DNA from: an uncultured Eubacteriales bacterium
GTDB taxonomy: Bacteria > Bacillota > Clostridia > Oscillospirales > Oscillospiraceae
DNA length: 33,838 nucleotides
NCBI GenBank assembly: GCA_900556935.1
Contig: USQL01000012.1
Coordinates: forward strand, 1-33,838
Direction: 5' to 3'
Positions 6,613 to 13,658 of the stretch are shown here, one piece after another; the stretch's first letter is position 1, and each line of letters starts with the position of its first letter. The notes beneath the pieces were generated by a model. It ran no database searches, was not told the DNA's origin, and worked only from the letters and a program-made list of their open reading frames with translations. The position numbers and the translations under genes were made by a program.

Positions 6613-7683
6613 TTATCCGTTCCGCACGGTCATGAACAGGCTTTCCATCTCCCGGGAGGTTTCCTCGGGCAGGAAGTCAAAGGAGGTGGCGTTGCGCAGC
6701 TGTTCTGCGGAAGGGTAGGCAACGTCGTTTGCAACCAGCTCGGCATCCAGATACTGCTTGGCCTCGGTTTCGGGGACGCTGTAGCCCAGGAAGTCCAGGT
6801 TCTGGGCGCAGATTTCGGGGTCAATCAGGAAGTTGATGAAGGTCTCGGCGGCCTCCTTCTCCTTGGCGCAGGTGGGGATGCAGATGCCGTCTACAAAGAG
6901 GTTGTAGCCCTGCTCCTCGGGGCGGAAGAACCTAAGGTCCGGGTTCTCCTCCACCATGGTCAGGTAGTCACCGGCGTAGTAGGGGGCAATCCAGGCCTCC
7001 TCGTTTTCCATGGCATCGAAAATCTGGTCCATGACGTATTGCTGAACCACGGGCTTCTGCTCGGCCAGCTTGTCGGCGCAGGCCTGGAGCTCGGCGGAGT
7101 CGGTGGTGTTCACGGAGTAGCCAAGCAGGTACTCGGCAATGCCGAAGGCATCCCGGGAGTTATCGAACATCAGGATTTTTCCGGCGTACTTCTCATTCCA
7201 CAGCAGCTCCCAGCCGGTGACGTCGGCCTCGTCCACATACTTGCTGTTGTAGATGATGCCCGTAGTGCCCCAGGTGTAGGGGACGGAGTACTTGTCCTCG
7301 GGGTCAAAGGCCATGCCACGGTAGCTGGCATCGATGAACTTGGCGTTGGGGATGTTGTCGTAGTTCAGCTCCTGGAGCATCCCTTCCTGGCGCATCCGGC
7401 CAATCATATAGTCGGAGGGGATGACCACATCCACGGTGATGCCGCCGTTTTTCAGCTTGGCATACATGGTCTCGTTGGAGTCGAAGGTGGAGTACTGGAC
7501 CTTGATGTTGGGGTACTGCTTTTCAAATTCCGCAATCACGTCGATGGAGCCGTCGTCGCCCTCGGCGATGTACTGGCCCCAGTTGTAGACGTAGATGGTG
7601 GTGGTATCTTCCTTCTTGCCACAGCCGACGAACAGGCTGGCGACAAGGCACAGGGCAAGCAAGGCGGAAATAAACTTTCTCAT
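6613..7683 (-). CDS. potD: Spermidine/putrescine ABC transporter substrate-binding lipoprotein
   Basis: This 356-residue lipoprotein captures polyamines outside the cell for the PotABC importer. The N terminus MRKFISALLALCLVASLFVG is a lipoprotein signal with Cys21 as the lipidated residue. The mature part opens with IYVYNWGQYIAEG, characteristic of PotD/PotF. Further family features are the PSDYMIGRM segment, YTWGTTGI and the DNSRDAFGIA region. AAAGGAG lies 9 nt before the start at 7683. It is the last gene of the potABCD run, 24 nt after potC, and is followed by two hairpin terminators. Putrescine versus spermidine preference cannot be decided here. Confidence 0.93.
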   Translation of the reverse strand: MRKFISALLALCLVASLFVGCGKKEDTTTIYVYNWGQYIAEGDDGSIDVIAEFEKQYPNIKVQYSTFDSNETMYAKLKNGGITVDVVIPSDYMIGRMRQEGMLQELNYDNIPNAKFIDASYRGMAFDPEDKYSVPYTWGTTGIIYNSKYVDEADVTGWELLWNEKYAGKILMFDNSRDAFGIAEYLLGYSVNTTDSAELQACADKLAEQKPVVQQYVMDQIFDAMENEEAWIAPYYAGDYLTMVEENPDLRFFRPEEQGYNLFVDGICIPTCAKEKEAAETFINFLIDPEICAQNLDFLGYSVPETEAKQYLDAELVANDVAYPSAEQLRNATSFDFLPEETSREMESLFMTVRNG

Positions 7684-7707
7684 GATTTTTTCTCCTTTAA
7701 TTCTCTT

Positions 7708-8529
7708 TTAGTGGGGGTGCTTTCCGTGACCTGCCACCTTTTTCCGGTCGGCGGCCAGCTGCATCAGGTTCATGGCGGTCATCAGAACGAAGATCAGCAG
7801 GAACAGCAGGGTGAACATGGCGTAGATTTTGGGCTGGATGGGCTTTTTGGTGTAGGTATAGATTTCCACAGGCAGCGTTACAAAATCCAGACCCGTGACA
7901 AAATAGCTGATGACGAAATCATCCAGGCTCATGGTAAAGGCCATGATGGCACCGGAGACCACGCCGGGCATAATCTCGTGAAGCGTCACCCGGTAGAAGG
8001 CCTGCCAGGGGGTGCAGCCCAGGTCCATGGCCGCGTCCGTCAGGGAAACGTCCATCTGCTTGAGCTTGGGCATGACGTTCAGGATGACATAGGGCAGGTT
8101 AAAGGTAATGTGGGCAATCAGCAGCGTCCAGAAGGTCAGGCTGTTCCGCTGGCCAAGCAGTTTGGAGCCCACAAAGACAAACAGCAGGCTCAGGGACACA
8201 CCGGTGACGATATCGGGGTTGGTCATAGGGATATCCGTCAGAGTCATGGCCATCTTGCGCATCTTGGGGTTCAGGTTGTGGATGCCCACGGCGGAAACGG
8301 TGCCGAAGACCGTGGCAATGAAGCTGGCGAGAACAGACACCAGCAGGGAATTGCCCAGCAGCCGCAAAAGGCTCCTGTCCTGGAAAAGCCGCTCGTACTG
8401 CCGCAGGGTGAAGCCCTGGAATTCCGTAATGTCCTTGCCCGTATTGAAGGAGGCCACAATCAGCACGGCCATGGGGATATAGAGAAAAATGAAGATCAGA
8501 ATGGTCATGATCTTATTGGCTTTTTTCAT
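7708..8529 (-). CDS. potC: Spermidine/putrescine ABC transporter permease PotC
   Basis: A 273-residue inner-membrane permease with about six helices, one half of the polyamine channel. It has the MetI-type transport fold and the EAA-like coupling loop TDAAMDLGCTPWQAFYRV that docks on the ATPase. The PotC hallmarks FLYIPMAVLIVASFN (N-terminal) and FTMSLDDFVISYF are present. Its ATG overlaps the potB stop by 4 nt, indicating translational coupling and equal production of the two permeases. Confidence 0.93.
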   Translation of the reverse strand: MKKANKIMTILIFIFLYIPMAVLIVASFNTGKDITEFQGFTLRQYERLFQDRSLLRLLGNSLLVSVLASFIATVFGTVSAVGIHNLNPKMRKMAMTLTDIPMTNPDIVTGVSLSLLFVFVGSKLLGQRNSLTFWTLLIAHITFNLPYVILNVMPKLKQMDVSLTDAAMDLGCTPWQAFYRVTLHEIMPGVVSGAIMAFTMSLDDFVISYFVTGLDFVTLPVEIYTYTKKPIQPKIYAMFTLLFLLIFVLMTAMNLMQLAADRKKVAGHGKHPH

Positions 8530-9350
8530 ACCACCACACCGCCTTCCACTTCCTCACCGCCGAAGCGGTTCATAATGCCGGTGCAGACAAACACCAGAAC
8601 CATCAGAACAAGGCTCAGGGCCGCGCCCAGGTTGGGGTTGTTGCCCTGCTTGAATTGGCGCTCTATGACATCACCGATGAGCACCGTATCCGTGCCGCCC
8701 AGCTTTTGGGAGATATAGAAGGTGGACACCGCCGGGACAAACACCATGGTCATGCCGGAGAGAATGCCGGGCATGCTCAGGGGCAGAACTACCTTGCGGA
8801 AGGTCTGCGCCGGGGTGCAGCCCAGGTCCTCCGCCGCCTCAATCAGACGCCTGTCGATTTTCAGAATGGTGGCGTACAGCGGCAGAATCATATACGGCAG
8901 ATAGTTATACACCATGCCCAGCACCACCGCGGCGGGGGTGCGGATGAGGGTCAGCCGGGGAAGGCCCAGCTTACTAAGCAGGGTGTTAATGATGCCCGTA
9001 TCCTGCAATAGGCCAACCCAGGCCAGGGTCCGGAGCAGAAAGCTCATGCACATGGGCAGCATCACCAGCATATACAGAAATTTCTGCGTGGTGGGGCCCC
9101 GATGGGCGATATAGTAGGCGACGGGATAGCCAAGGAGCAGGCAAATCATGGCGGACACCAGGGAATAGGCGATGGATTTCCACAGCACCGGCAGATACAT
9201 CCCCAGATTTTTCACATTGCCCAGGGTAAACGCGCCGCTGGCCGGGTCCGTCAGGGCATAGTAAGCCACCACGCCCAGGGGAATCAGGGTAAACACCACC
9301 ATCCAGATAAGGTAGGGGGTGCTCAAAAGGACAGATTTAGTCTTCTTCAT
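8526..9350 (-). CDS. potB: Spermidine/putrescine ABC transporter permease PotB
   Basis: A 274-residue membrane permease with about six helices, partner of PotC. The coupling loop EAAEDLGCTPAQTFRKV is present, followed by LPLSMPGILSG. The start at 9350 (MKKTKSVLL) is favoured over the in-frame ATG at 9359, because the GGAGG on the minus strand abuts the 9359 codon but lies about 9 nt upstream of 9350. The gene overlaps the 3' end of potA by about 14 nt and potC by 4 nt, so the four pot genes form one transcript. Confidence 0.92.
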   Translation of the reverse strand: MKKTKSVLLSTPYLIWMVVFTLIPLGVVAYYALTDPASGAFTLGNVKNLGMYLPVLWKSIAYSLVSAMICLLLGYPVAYYIAHRGPTTQKFLYMLVMLPMCMSFLLRTLAWVGLLQDTGIINTLLSKLGLPRLTLIRTPAAVVLGMVYNYLPYMILPLYATILKIDRRLIEAAEDLGCTPAQTFRKVVLPLSMPGILSGMTMVFVPAVSTFYISQKLGGTDTVLIGDVIERQFKQGNNPNLGAALSLVLMVLVFVCTGIMNRFGGEEVEGGVVV

Positions 9351-10458
9351 TCCCGGCATCCTCCGTCAGCTCGTCATACTCGGCGGAGTAGGAGCTGTAG
9401 TCGCCAAACATGCCGGAGTATTCACTCTTGTGCATGATGTGAATATCCTCCGGGTTCAACCGAATGCCGATGGTGGAGCCCACCGCGTGGAAATCCGTGG
9501 TCTGAATCAGCCACTTGAAGCCCTTGAACTCCACGATGATGTCGTAGTTCAGACCCTTGAAGGTGACGCTGGTAACGGTGCCCACCAGATGGCCCTCCTC
9601 CACGGGGACAATATCGATGTCCTCCGGGCGAATCACCACGTCTACGGGCTCGTCCTTTTCAAAGCCCTTGTCTACGCAGACAAAGGTGCGCCCAAAAAAC
9701 CGCACCCGGAAATCCTCCAGCATCACACCGTCTAGGATGTTGCTCTCGCCGATGAAGTCAGCGACAAAGGCGTTTTTGGGCTCATTATAAATATCCTCGG
9801 GTTTCCCAATCTGCTGGATGCGGCCCTTGTCCATGACGACGATGGTGTCGGACATGGACAGCGCCTCCTCCTGGTCGTGGGTTACATAAATAAAGGTAAT
9901 GCCCATGGCCTGCTGAATCCGCTTCAGTTCATTCTGCATGTCCTTCCGCAGACGCAGGTCCAATGCACCCAACGGCTCGTCCAGAAGCAGTACCTTGGGG
10001 CGGTTGACCAGTGCGCGGGCAATGGCAACCCGCTGCTGCTGACCGCCGGAGAGCGCGTCAATTCGTCGGTTTTCATATCCTTTCAGACTGACGATTTCCA
10101 GCATCTGGCGCACCCGCTGGTCGATTTCCGCCTTGGGAACCTTATTGACCTTCAGACCGAACGCGACATTGTCATACACATCCAAATGGGGAAACAGCGC
10201 GTAGCGCTGGAAAACCGTATTGATCTGCCGCTTATAGGGCGGCACATCGTTGATGGTTTTTCCGTCGAATGTCACGGTGCCGGAGGTCGGCGTTAAAAAG
10301 CCGCCGATGATTCGCAGCGTGGTGGTTTTGCCGCAGCCGGAGGGGCCCAGCAAAGTGAGAAATTCGTGGTCGTTGATGTAAAGATTGATGCCGTCGAGAA
10401 TACGCTCCCCGTCGAACTCCATGGTAAGATCCCGGAGCCTGATGAGTTCCTTGGACAT
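9337..10458 (-). CDS. potA: Spermidine/putrescine ABC transporter ATP-binding protein
   Basis: A 373-residue ATPase that powers polyamine import. Seen: Walker A GPSGCGKTT (residues 38-46), Q-loop VFQRYALFPH, signature LSGGQQQR (136-143), Walker B LLLDEP with Asp160-Glu161, and His194 of the switch (VTHDQEEAL). A C-terminal TOBE regulatory domain covers residues ~280-373. The frame is open upstream to 10572, but the ATG at 10458 (MSKELIRL) fits the family, has GGGGGAGG just upstream and lies downstream of the promoter. First gene of potABCD. Confidence 0.94.
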   Translation of the reverse strand: MSKELIRLRDLTMEFDGERILDGINLYINDHEFLTLLGPSGCGKTTTLRIIGGFLTPTSGTVTFDGKTINDVPPYKRQINTVFQRYALFPHLDVYDNVAFGLKVNKVPKAEIDQRVRQMLEIVSLKGYENRRIDALSGGQQQRVAIARALVNRPKVLLLDEPLGALDLRLRKDMQNELKRIQQAMGITFIYVTHDQEEALSMSDTIVVMDKGRIQQIGKPEDIYNEPKNAFVADFIGESNILDGVMLEDFRVRFFGRTFVCVDKGFEKDEPVDVVIRPEDIDIVPVEEGHLVGTVTSVTFKGLNYDIIVEFKGFKWLIQTTDFHAVGSTIGIRLNPEDIHIMHKSEYSGMFGDYSSYSAEYDELTEDAGNEED

Positions 10459-10504
10459 TATCCTCCCCCGTTTCTTTTCTTTTTTGTCGTAAAATGACAG
10501 TATA

Positions 10505-10532
10505 AATATATCGCATTTTCCCGTGATGTCAA
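10505..10532 (-). promoter_or_regulatory. Promoter of the potABCD operon
   Basis: Minus strand: consensus TTGACA (10532-10527), 16-nt spacer, TATATT (10510-10505). An alternative TATACT sits further downstream (10503-10498) but is 23 nt from the -35 box, too far for a standard promoter. Confidence 0.6.
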
Positions 10533-10538
10533 TAAAAT
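10516..10538 (-). promoter_or_regulatory. Bipartite motif shared with the gntR promoter (copy 1)
   Basis: On the plus strand it reads TTTTCCCG, four variable bases, GTCAATAAAAT. The same two blocks at the same spacing occur at 13471-13493. It overlaps the -35 box of the pot promoter. The flanking ACAGTATAAAT (10497-10507) is also repeated at the second site. Confidence 0.5.
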
Positions 10539-10691
10539 TTTGCGTACCGGGCGGGTAAAAAATATTTTTCATTCTATACTACAATCCTCCCGCCGCAAAA
10601 AGGAAAAACTTATCAAAAATGCCGGAATGCTCAAAATTTACGCATTTCCGTTTCCTTGCCGAAAACCTTATCAGGGGCAAATTTCTGTTCA

Positions 10692-10720
10692 TGGGCAAAA
10701 CCAAAAAATTGGGGTATACT
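10692..10720 (+). promoter_or_regulatory. Probable promoter of the oleate hydratase gene
   Basis: A good -10 box TATACT (10715-10720) lies 65 nt before the start codon. The -35 region at 17-nt spacing (TGGGCA, 10692-10697) is a weak match, so an activator may be needed or the true -35 box is non-canonical. Confidence 0.4.
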
Positions 10721-10785
10721 GATGCCATCAGAAAAACAAAGGCGCTGAAGAAAAGGTGCCCGAATCAATTATGGAGGGAAACGTT

Positions 10786-12579
10786 ATGTATTATTCCGCA
10801 GGAACCTATGAAGCATTCGCCCATCCCGAAAAGCCCCAGGGTGTGGACAACAAGTCCGCCTATATCATCGGCACCGGCCTGGCCGGTCTGACTGCCGCTT
10901 TCTATCTGGTCCGGGACGGCCAGATGAAGGGCGAGCGGATTCATCTGCTGGAGAAGCTGGATCTGGCCGGCGGCAGCTGCGACGGCCGGAAGGATGTGTC
11001 CAAGGGCTTCTATATGCGTGGCGGCCGGGAAATGGACAACCATTTCGAGGTCATGTGGGATGTGTTCCGGGATGTGCCGTCCATCGAGACCGAGGGCGTG
11101 TCCGTGCTGGATGAGTACTACTGGCTGAACAAGCACGACCCCAACTACTCCCTGTGCCGGGCCACCGTCAAGTGCGGCCAGGATGCCCACACCGACAAGC
11201 AGTTCAAGCTGGACCGGGAGTCCGCCATGGCGCTTTCCAAGCTCTTCATCACCCCGGAAAGCCAGCTGGAGGGCAAGAAGATCTCCGAGGTCCTGCCCGA
11301 TTCCTTCTGGGATACCAATTTCTGGCTGTACTGGCAAACCATGTTCGCCTTCCAGCGCTGGTCCAGTGCCCTGGAGATGAAGCGGTATCTGTGCCGCTAT
11401 GTCCACCACATCGACGGTCTGCCCGATTTCTCCGCCCTGCGGTTCACCAAGTACAACCAGTACGAGAGCATGATTCTGCCCCTGGTGAAGTACCTGGAGA
11501 GCCACGGCGTGAAGGTCGAGTTCGGCATGGACGTGAAGAACGTGGTCATTGACCATGTGGGCGACAAGCAGATTGCCCGGAAGATTGTCTATGTAAAGGA
11601 TGGCGCTGAGCAGTCCATCGACCTGGTGGAGGACGACCTGGTCTTCATCACCAACGGCTGCTGCACCGATACCTCCTGCTACGGCGACCAGACCCACGCC
11701 CCCGACCTTACGGGCATTGTCAATGGCTGCGGCGAGAGCTGGGACCTGTGGAAGAACATTGCCGCCCAGGCGCAGCACGGCGAGTACGGCAACCCCGATA
11801 ACTTCTGCTCCGACGTAGAGGCCACCAACTGGATGAGCGCCACGGTGCAGACCAAGGATGAGAAGATCATCCGCCATATCATGGACATCTGCCAGCGTGA
11901 CCCCCGTGCCGGCAAGGTTACCACCGGCGGCATCGTCACCGTCAAGGACAGCACCGACAACTGGTACCTCAGCTGGACCATCAACCGTCAGCCCCAGTTC
12001 AAGGCCCAGGATAAGGACACCGTCCTCGTCTGGGTTTACGGCCTGACCACCAACAAGCCCGGCCAGTTCGTCAAGAAGTCCATGCGGGAGTGTACCGGCG
12101 AGGAGATCTGCCAGGAGTGGCTGTACCACATCGGCGTGCCCGAGGATGAAATCCCCGAGCTGGCGGCCAGCGCCTGCAACACCACCACCTGCTATATGCC
12201 CTATATCAACGCCTTCTTCCAGCCCCGGAAGGAATCCGACCGGCCCAAGGTGGTGCCTGACGGCGCTGTGAACTTCGCCTTCATCGGCCAGTTCGCCGAG
12301 ACCCCCAGAGACACCATCTTCACCACCGAGTACTCCATGCGTACCGGTATGGAATCCGTCTACACCCTGCTGAATGTGGACCGGGCCGTCCCCGAGGTCT
12401 GGGGCAGCAAGTACGATGTCCGGGAGCTGCTGCGGGCCTGCTATTACGCCATCGACAAGAAGCCCATCTCCCAGGCCCCCCTGTCCTTCGCGGAAAAGGA
12501 AATGCTGAAAATCCTGGTCAAGAAGACCAGAGGCACCGATATCGAGCTGCTGCTGAAGGAAAGCGGGCTCATTGAGTAA
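10786..12579 (+). CDS. ohyA: Oleate hydratase (myosin-cross-reactive antigen family, FAD-dependent)
   Basis: A 597-residue flavoprotein of the MCRA family. It adds water across the cis-9 double bond of oleate, giving 10-hydroxystearate, a route by which gut bacteria detoxify host unsaturated fatty acids. The N-terminal Rossmann motif GTGLAGL (29-35) binds FAD and LLEKLDLAGGSCDG continues the dinucleotide fold. The RGGREM motif (78-83) places Glu82 at the position of the catalytic glutamate described for this family. Length matches the usual 560-600 residues. The start at 10786 has GGAGGG 7 nt upstream; in-frame GTG 10756 and ATG 10771 precede that Shine-Dalgarno and are rejected. The gene is monocistronic, divergent from potABCD and convergent with the GntR gene. 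Confidence 0.95.
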   Translation: MYYSAGTYEAFAHPEKPQGVDNKSAYIIGTGLAGLTAAFYLVRDGQMKGERIHLLEKLDLAGGSCDGRKDVSKGFYMRGGREMDNHFEVMWDVFRDVPSIETEGVSVLDEYYWLNKHDPNYSLCRATVKCGQDAHTDKQFKLDRESAMALSKLFITPESQLEGKKISEVLPDSFWDTNFWLYWQTMFAFQRWSSALEMKRYLCRYVHHIDGLPDFSALRFTKYNQYESMILPLVKYLESHGVKVEFGMDVKNVVIDHVGDKQIARKIVYVKDGAEQSIDLVEDDLVFITNGCCTDTSCYGDQTHAPDLTGIVNGCGESWDLWKNIAAQAQHGEYGNPDNFCSDVEATNWMSATVQTKDEKIIRHIMDICQRDPRAGKVTTGGIVTVKDSTDNWYLSWTINRQPQFKAQDKDTVLVWVYGLTTNKPGQFVKKSMRECTGEEICQEWLYHIGVPEDEIPELAASACNTTTCYMPYINAFFQPRKESDRPKVVPDGAVNFAFIGQFAETPRDTIFTTEYSMRTGMESVYTLLNVDRAVPEVWGSKYDVRELLRACYYAIDKKPISQAPLSFAEKEMLKILVKKTRGTDIELLLKESGLIE

Positions 12580-12592
12580 TGCCCAATCAATC

Positions 12593-12628
12593 AAAAGCCC
12601 TCCGGTTCACGCCGGAGGGCTTTTGTTA
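12593..12628. terminator. Bidirectional terminator between oleate hydratase (+) and GntR (-)
   Basis: AAAAGCCCTCCGG (12593-12605) and CCGGAGGGCTTTT (12612-12624) form a perfect 13-bp stem with a 6-nt loop. A and T runs at the ends allow termination in both directions. It ends 2 nt before the GntR stop codon. Confidence 0.9.
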
Positions 12629-13357
12629 TTTCGCCTTTTTTGCCCGCTCCTTTTGAAGCTTGCGGTCAAAGCCCTGGCGGCTGTTGCTCAGGTGCTCCTG
12701 CATCAGCCGGTAGGCGGTGTCCCCGTCGTGGGCGGCCACGGCCTGGCAGATGTTCCCGTGGGTGGAGACCCGGGGCCCCTTGGCAAGCCGGGGCACCAGC
12801 AGGCCATAGGAGATGCGGACGGACTTGATAATCACCGGCAGCATCCGCTCAAACACCGGGTTCTTGCTCATGCGGCACAGGAAGGTGTGGAAGGCAATGT
12901 CCTTTGCGGTGATGGCCTGGATGACCTCCGGGGTGGTCTCCTTGCCCTGGAGCTGGGCATCCAGATTGTCAATGTCGTCGGAAAGCTGTTTCAAAAGCGC
13001 GATTTCCTCCTCGTCGCCCCGCAGGGCGGCCAGCCGGCAGACCGAGGGCTCCAGAATCTGTCTGGCCTCGAACAGGTAGGTGTTCAGGTCTTCGTCCACA
13101 AGGAACCGCAGACCCAGAGGGTCGTCGGAAAGTCCGGGCATGGCGCTGACGAAGGTGCCGCAGCCCCGGTGAATCTCCAGCACATCCTTGGAGACCAGGG
13201 TTTTGATGGCCTCCCGGACGGTGATGCGGCTGACATCAAAGGTCTGCATCAGCTCCTGCTCCGGGGGAATCTGGCTTCCTACTTTCCAGTTGCCGCAGAT
13301 AATCTGATTTTCAATTTTGTTGGCTACGATGGTAGAGAGATTTTTATTGGAAGGCAT
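12626..13357 (-). CDS. GntR-family (FadR/FCD subgroup) transcriptional regulator
   Basis: A 243-residue regulator. Residues ~5-70 are a GntR winged helix (QIICGNWKVGSQIPPEQELM, VSRITVREAIKTL, then a HRGCGTFV wing). Residues ~90-225 are an all-helical FCD domain with the metal/ligand pattern expected of the group (AKDIAFHTFLCRM and STHGNICQAVAAHD). FCD regulators usually respond to organic acids or sugar acids. The start 13357 (MPSNKNLST) is chosen over the upstream in-frame ATG 13441 because it begins at the family N terminus. The gene is divergent from the DcuC-type transporter and the lyase, its most likely targets. Inverted repeats in the intergenic region are candidate operators. Confidence 0.92.
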   Translation of the reverse strand: MPSNKNLSTIVANKIENQIICGNWKVGSQIPPEQELMQTFDVSRITVREAIKTLVSKDVLEIHRGCGTFVSAMPGLSDDPLGLRFLVDEDLNTYLFEARQILEPSVCRLAALRGDEEEIALLKQLSDDIDNLDAQLQGKETTPEVIQAITAKDIAFHTFLCRMSKNPVFERMLPVIIKSVRISYGLLVPRLAKGPRVSTHGNICQAVAAHDGDTAYRLMQEHLSNSRQGFDRKLQKERAKKAK

Positions 13358-13458
13358 GGGCAATCGCTCCGTTTCCTGTTTTTTAGAAAGGGGTTTGAAT
13401 AAAATGTGGTATTGAACCGATACCCCTGGGAAATATGGCAATAAAATGGATAAATTAC

Positions 13459-13487
13459 AGTATAAATGGTTTTTCCCGAAAAGTCAA
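13459..13487 (-). promoter_or_regulatory. Promoter of the gntR gene
   Basis: Minus strand: TTGACT (13487-13482), 17-nt spacer, TATACT (13464-13459), giving a leader near 95 nt. Confidence 0.7.
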
Positions 13488-13493
13488 TAAAAT
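13471..13493 (-). promoter_or_regulatory. Bipartite motif shared with the potA promoter (copy 2)
   Basis: Same two blocks and spacing as at 10516-10538: TTTTCCCG, four variable bases, GTCAATAAAAT on the plus strand. It covers the -35 box of gntR, and ACAGTATAAAT (13457-13467) covers the -10 box. Confidence 0.5.
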
Positions 13494-13532
13494 ATATAGA
13501 ACGTCATACGTCATATGGATTTGTGCGCTTTC

Positions 13533-13558
13533 GACAAAAAATGTGAAGAAATTTTGTC
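13533..13558. promoter_or_regulatory. Inverted repeat GACAAAA / TTTTGTC
   Basis: Seven-base arms GACAAAA (13533-13539) and TTTTGTC (13552-13558), 12 nt apart, just upstream of the -35 box at 13571. It may be a regulator half-site pair or a weak hairpin. Confidence 0.35.
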
Positions 13559-13570
13559 TAAGCTTCCGTC

Positions 13571-13599
13571 TTGCAAATTGGAATGGCTTCTGCTAAACT
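13571..13599 (+). promoter_or_regulatory. Promoter of the dcuC-type / C-S lyase genes
   Basis: TTGCAA (13571-13576), 17-nt spacer, TAAACT (13594-13599). The predicted start near 13606 gives a leader of ~53 nt that begins with the operator-like site at 13611. Confidence 0.6.
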
Positions 13600-13658
13600 T
13601 CGAATCATAAGACGTATGACGAATGTCGTATGCCAAATATAAAAACGGAGGAGAAACC

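Larger units (their letters stand above)
10459..10785. other. Divergent intergenic region potA / oleate hydratase
   Basis: A 327-nt AT-rich gap without a gene. It holds the potA promoter and the motif shared with the gntR promoter, both on the minus-strand side, and a weaker promoter for the hydratase gene on the plus side. Apart from short homopolymer runs I see nothing else structured. An in-frame extension of potA through part of this region lacks a properly spaced Shine-Dalgarno. Confidence 0.6.
13502..13621. promoter_or_regulatory. Paired inverted operator-like sites in the gntR/dcuC intergenic region
   Basis: CGTCATACGTC (13502-13512) recurs as its reverse complement GACGTATGACG (13611-13621). 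One copy lies upstream of the dcuC-type promoter and the other just after its predicted transcription start (~13606). Each copy also contains a shorter internal repeat of GTCATACG type. The layout is typical of a repressor that loops DNA or blocks clearance. The neighbouring GntR regulator is the obvious candidate ligand. The 301-nt gap between the two start codons otherwise holds the two promoters and the repeat at 13533-13558. Confidence 0.5.

Noticed and set aside
6583..8718. Open plus-strand frame of ~711 codons across the pot genes
   Set aside because: It is antisense to potD/potC/potB, which have full family motifs. The frame is open because of the GC-rich codon bias. Its own translation has no recognisable domain.
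10459..10572. 38-residue N-terminal extension of PotA
   Set aside because: It lies across the predicted promoter, its ATG has no correctly spaced Shine-Dalgarno, and PotA proteins start near MSKELIRL.
10765..12594. Open minus-strand frame of ~609 codons opposite oleate hydratase
   Set aside because: Mirror of a strongly biased real gene. Low-complexity Gly/Val/Leu-rich product with no motifs.
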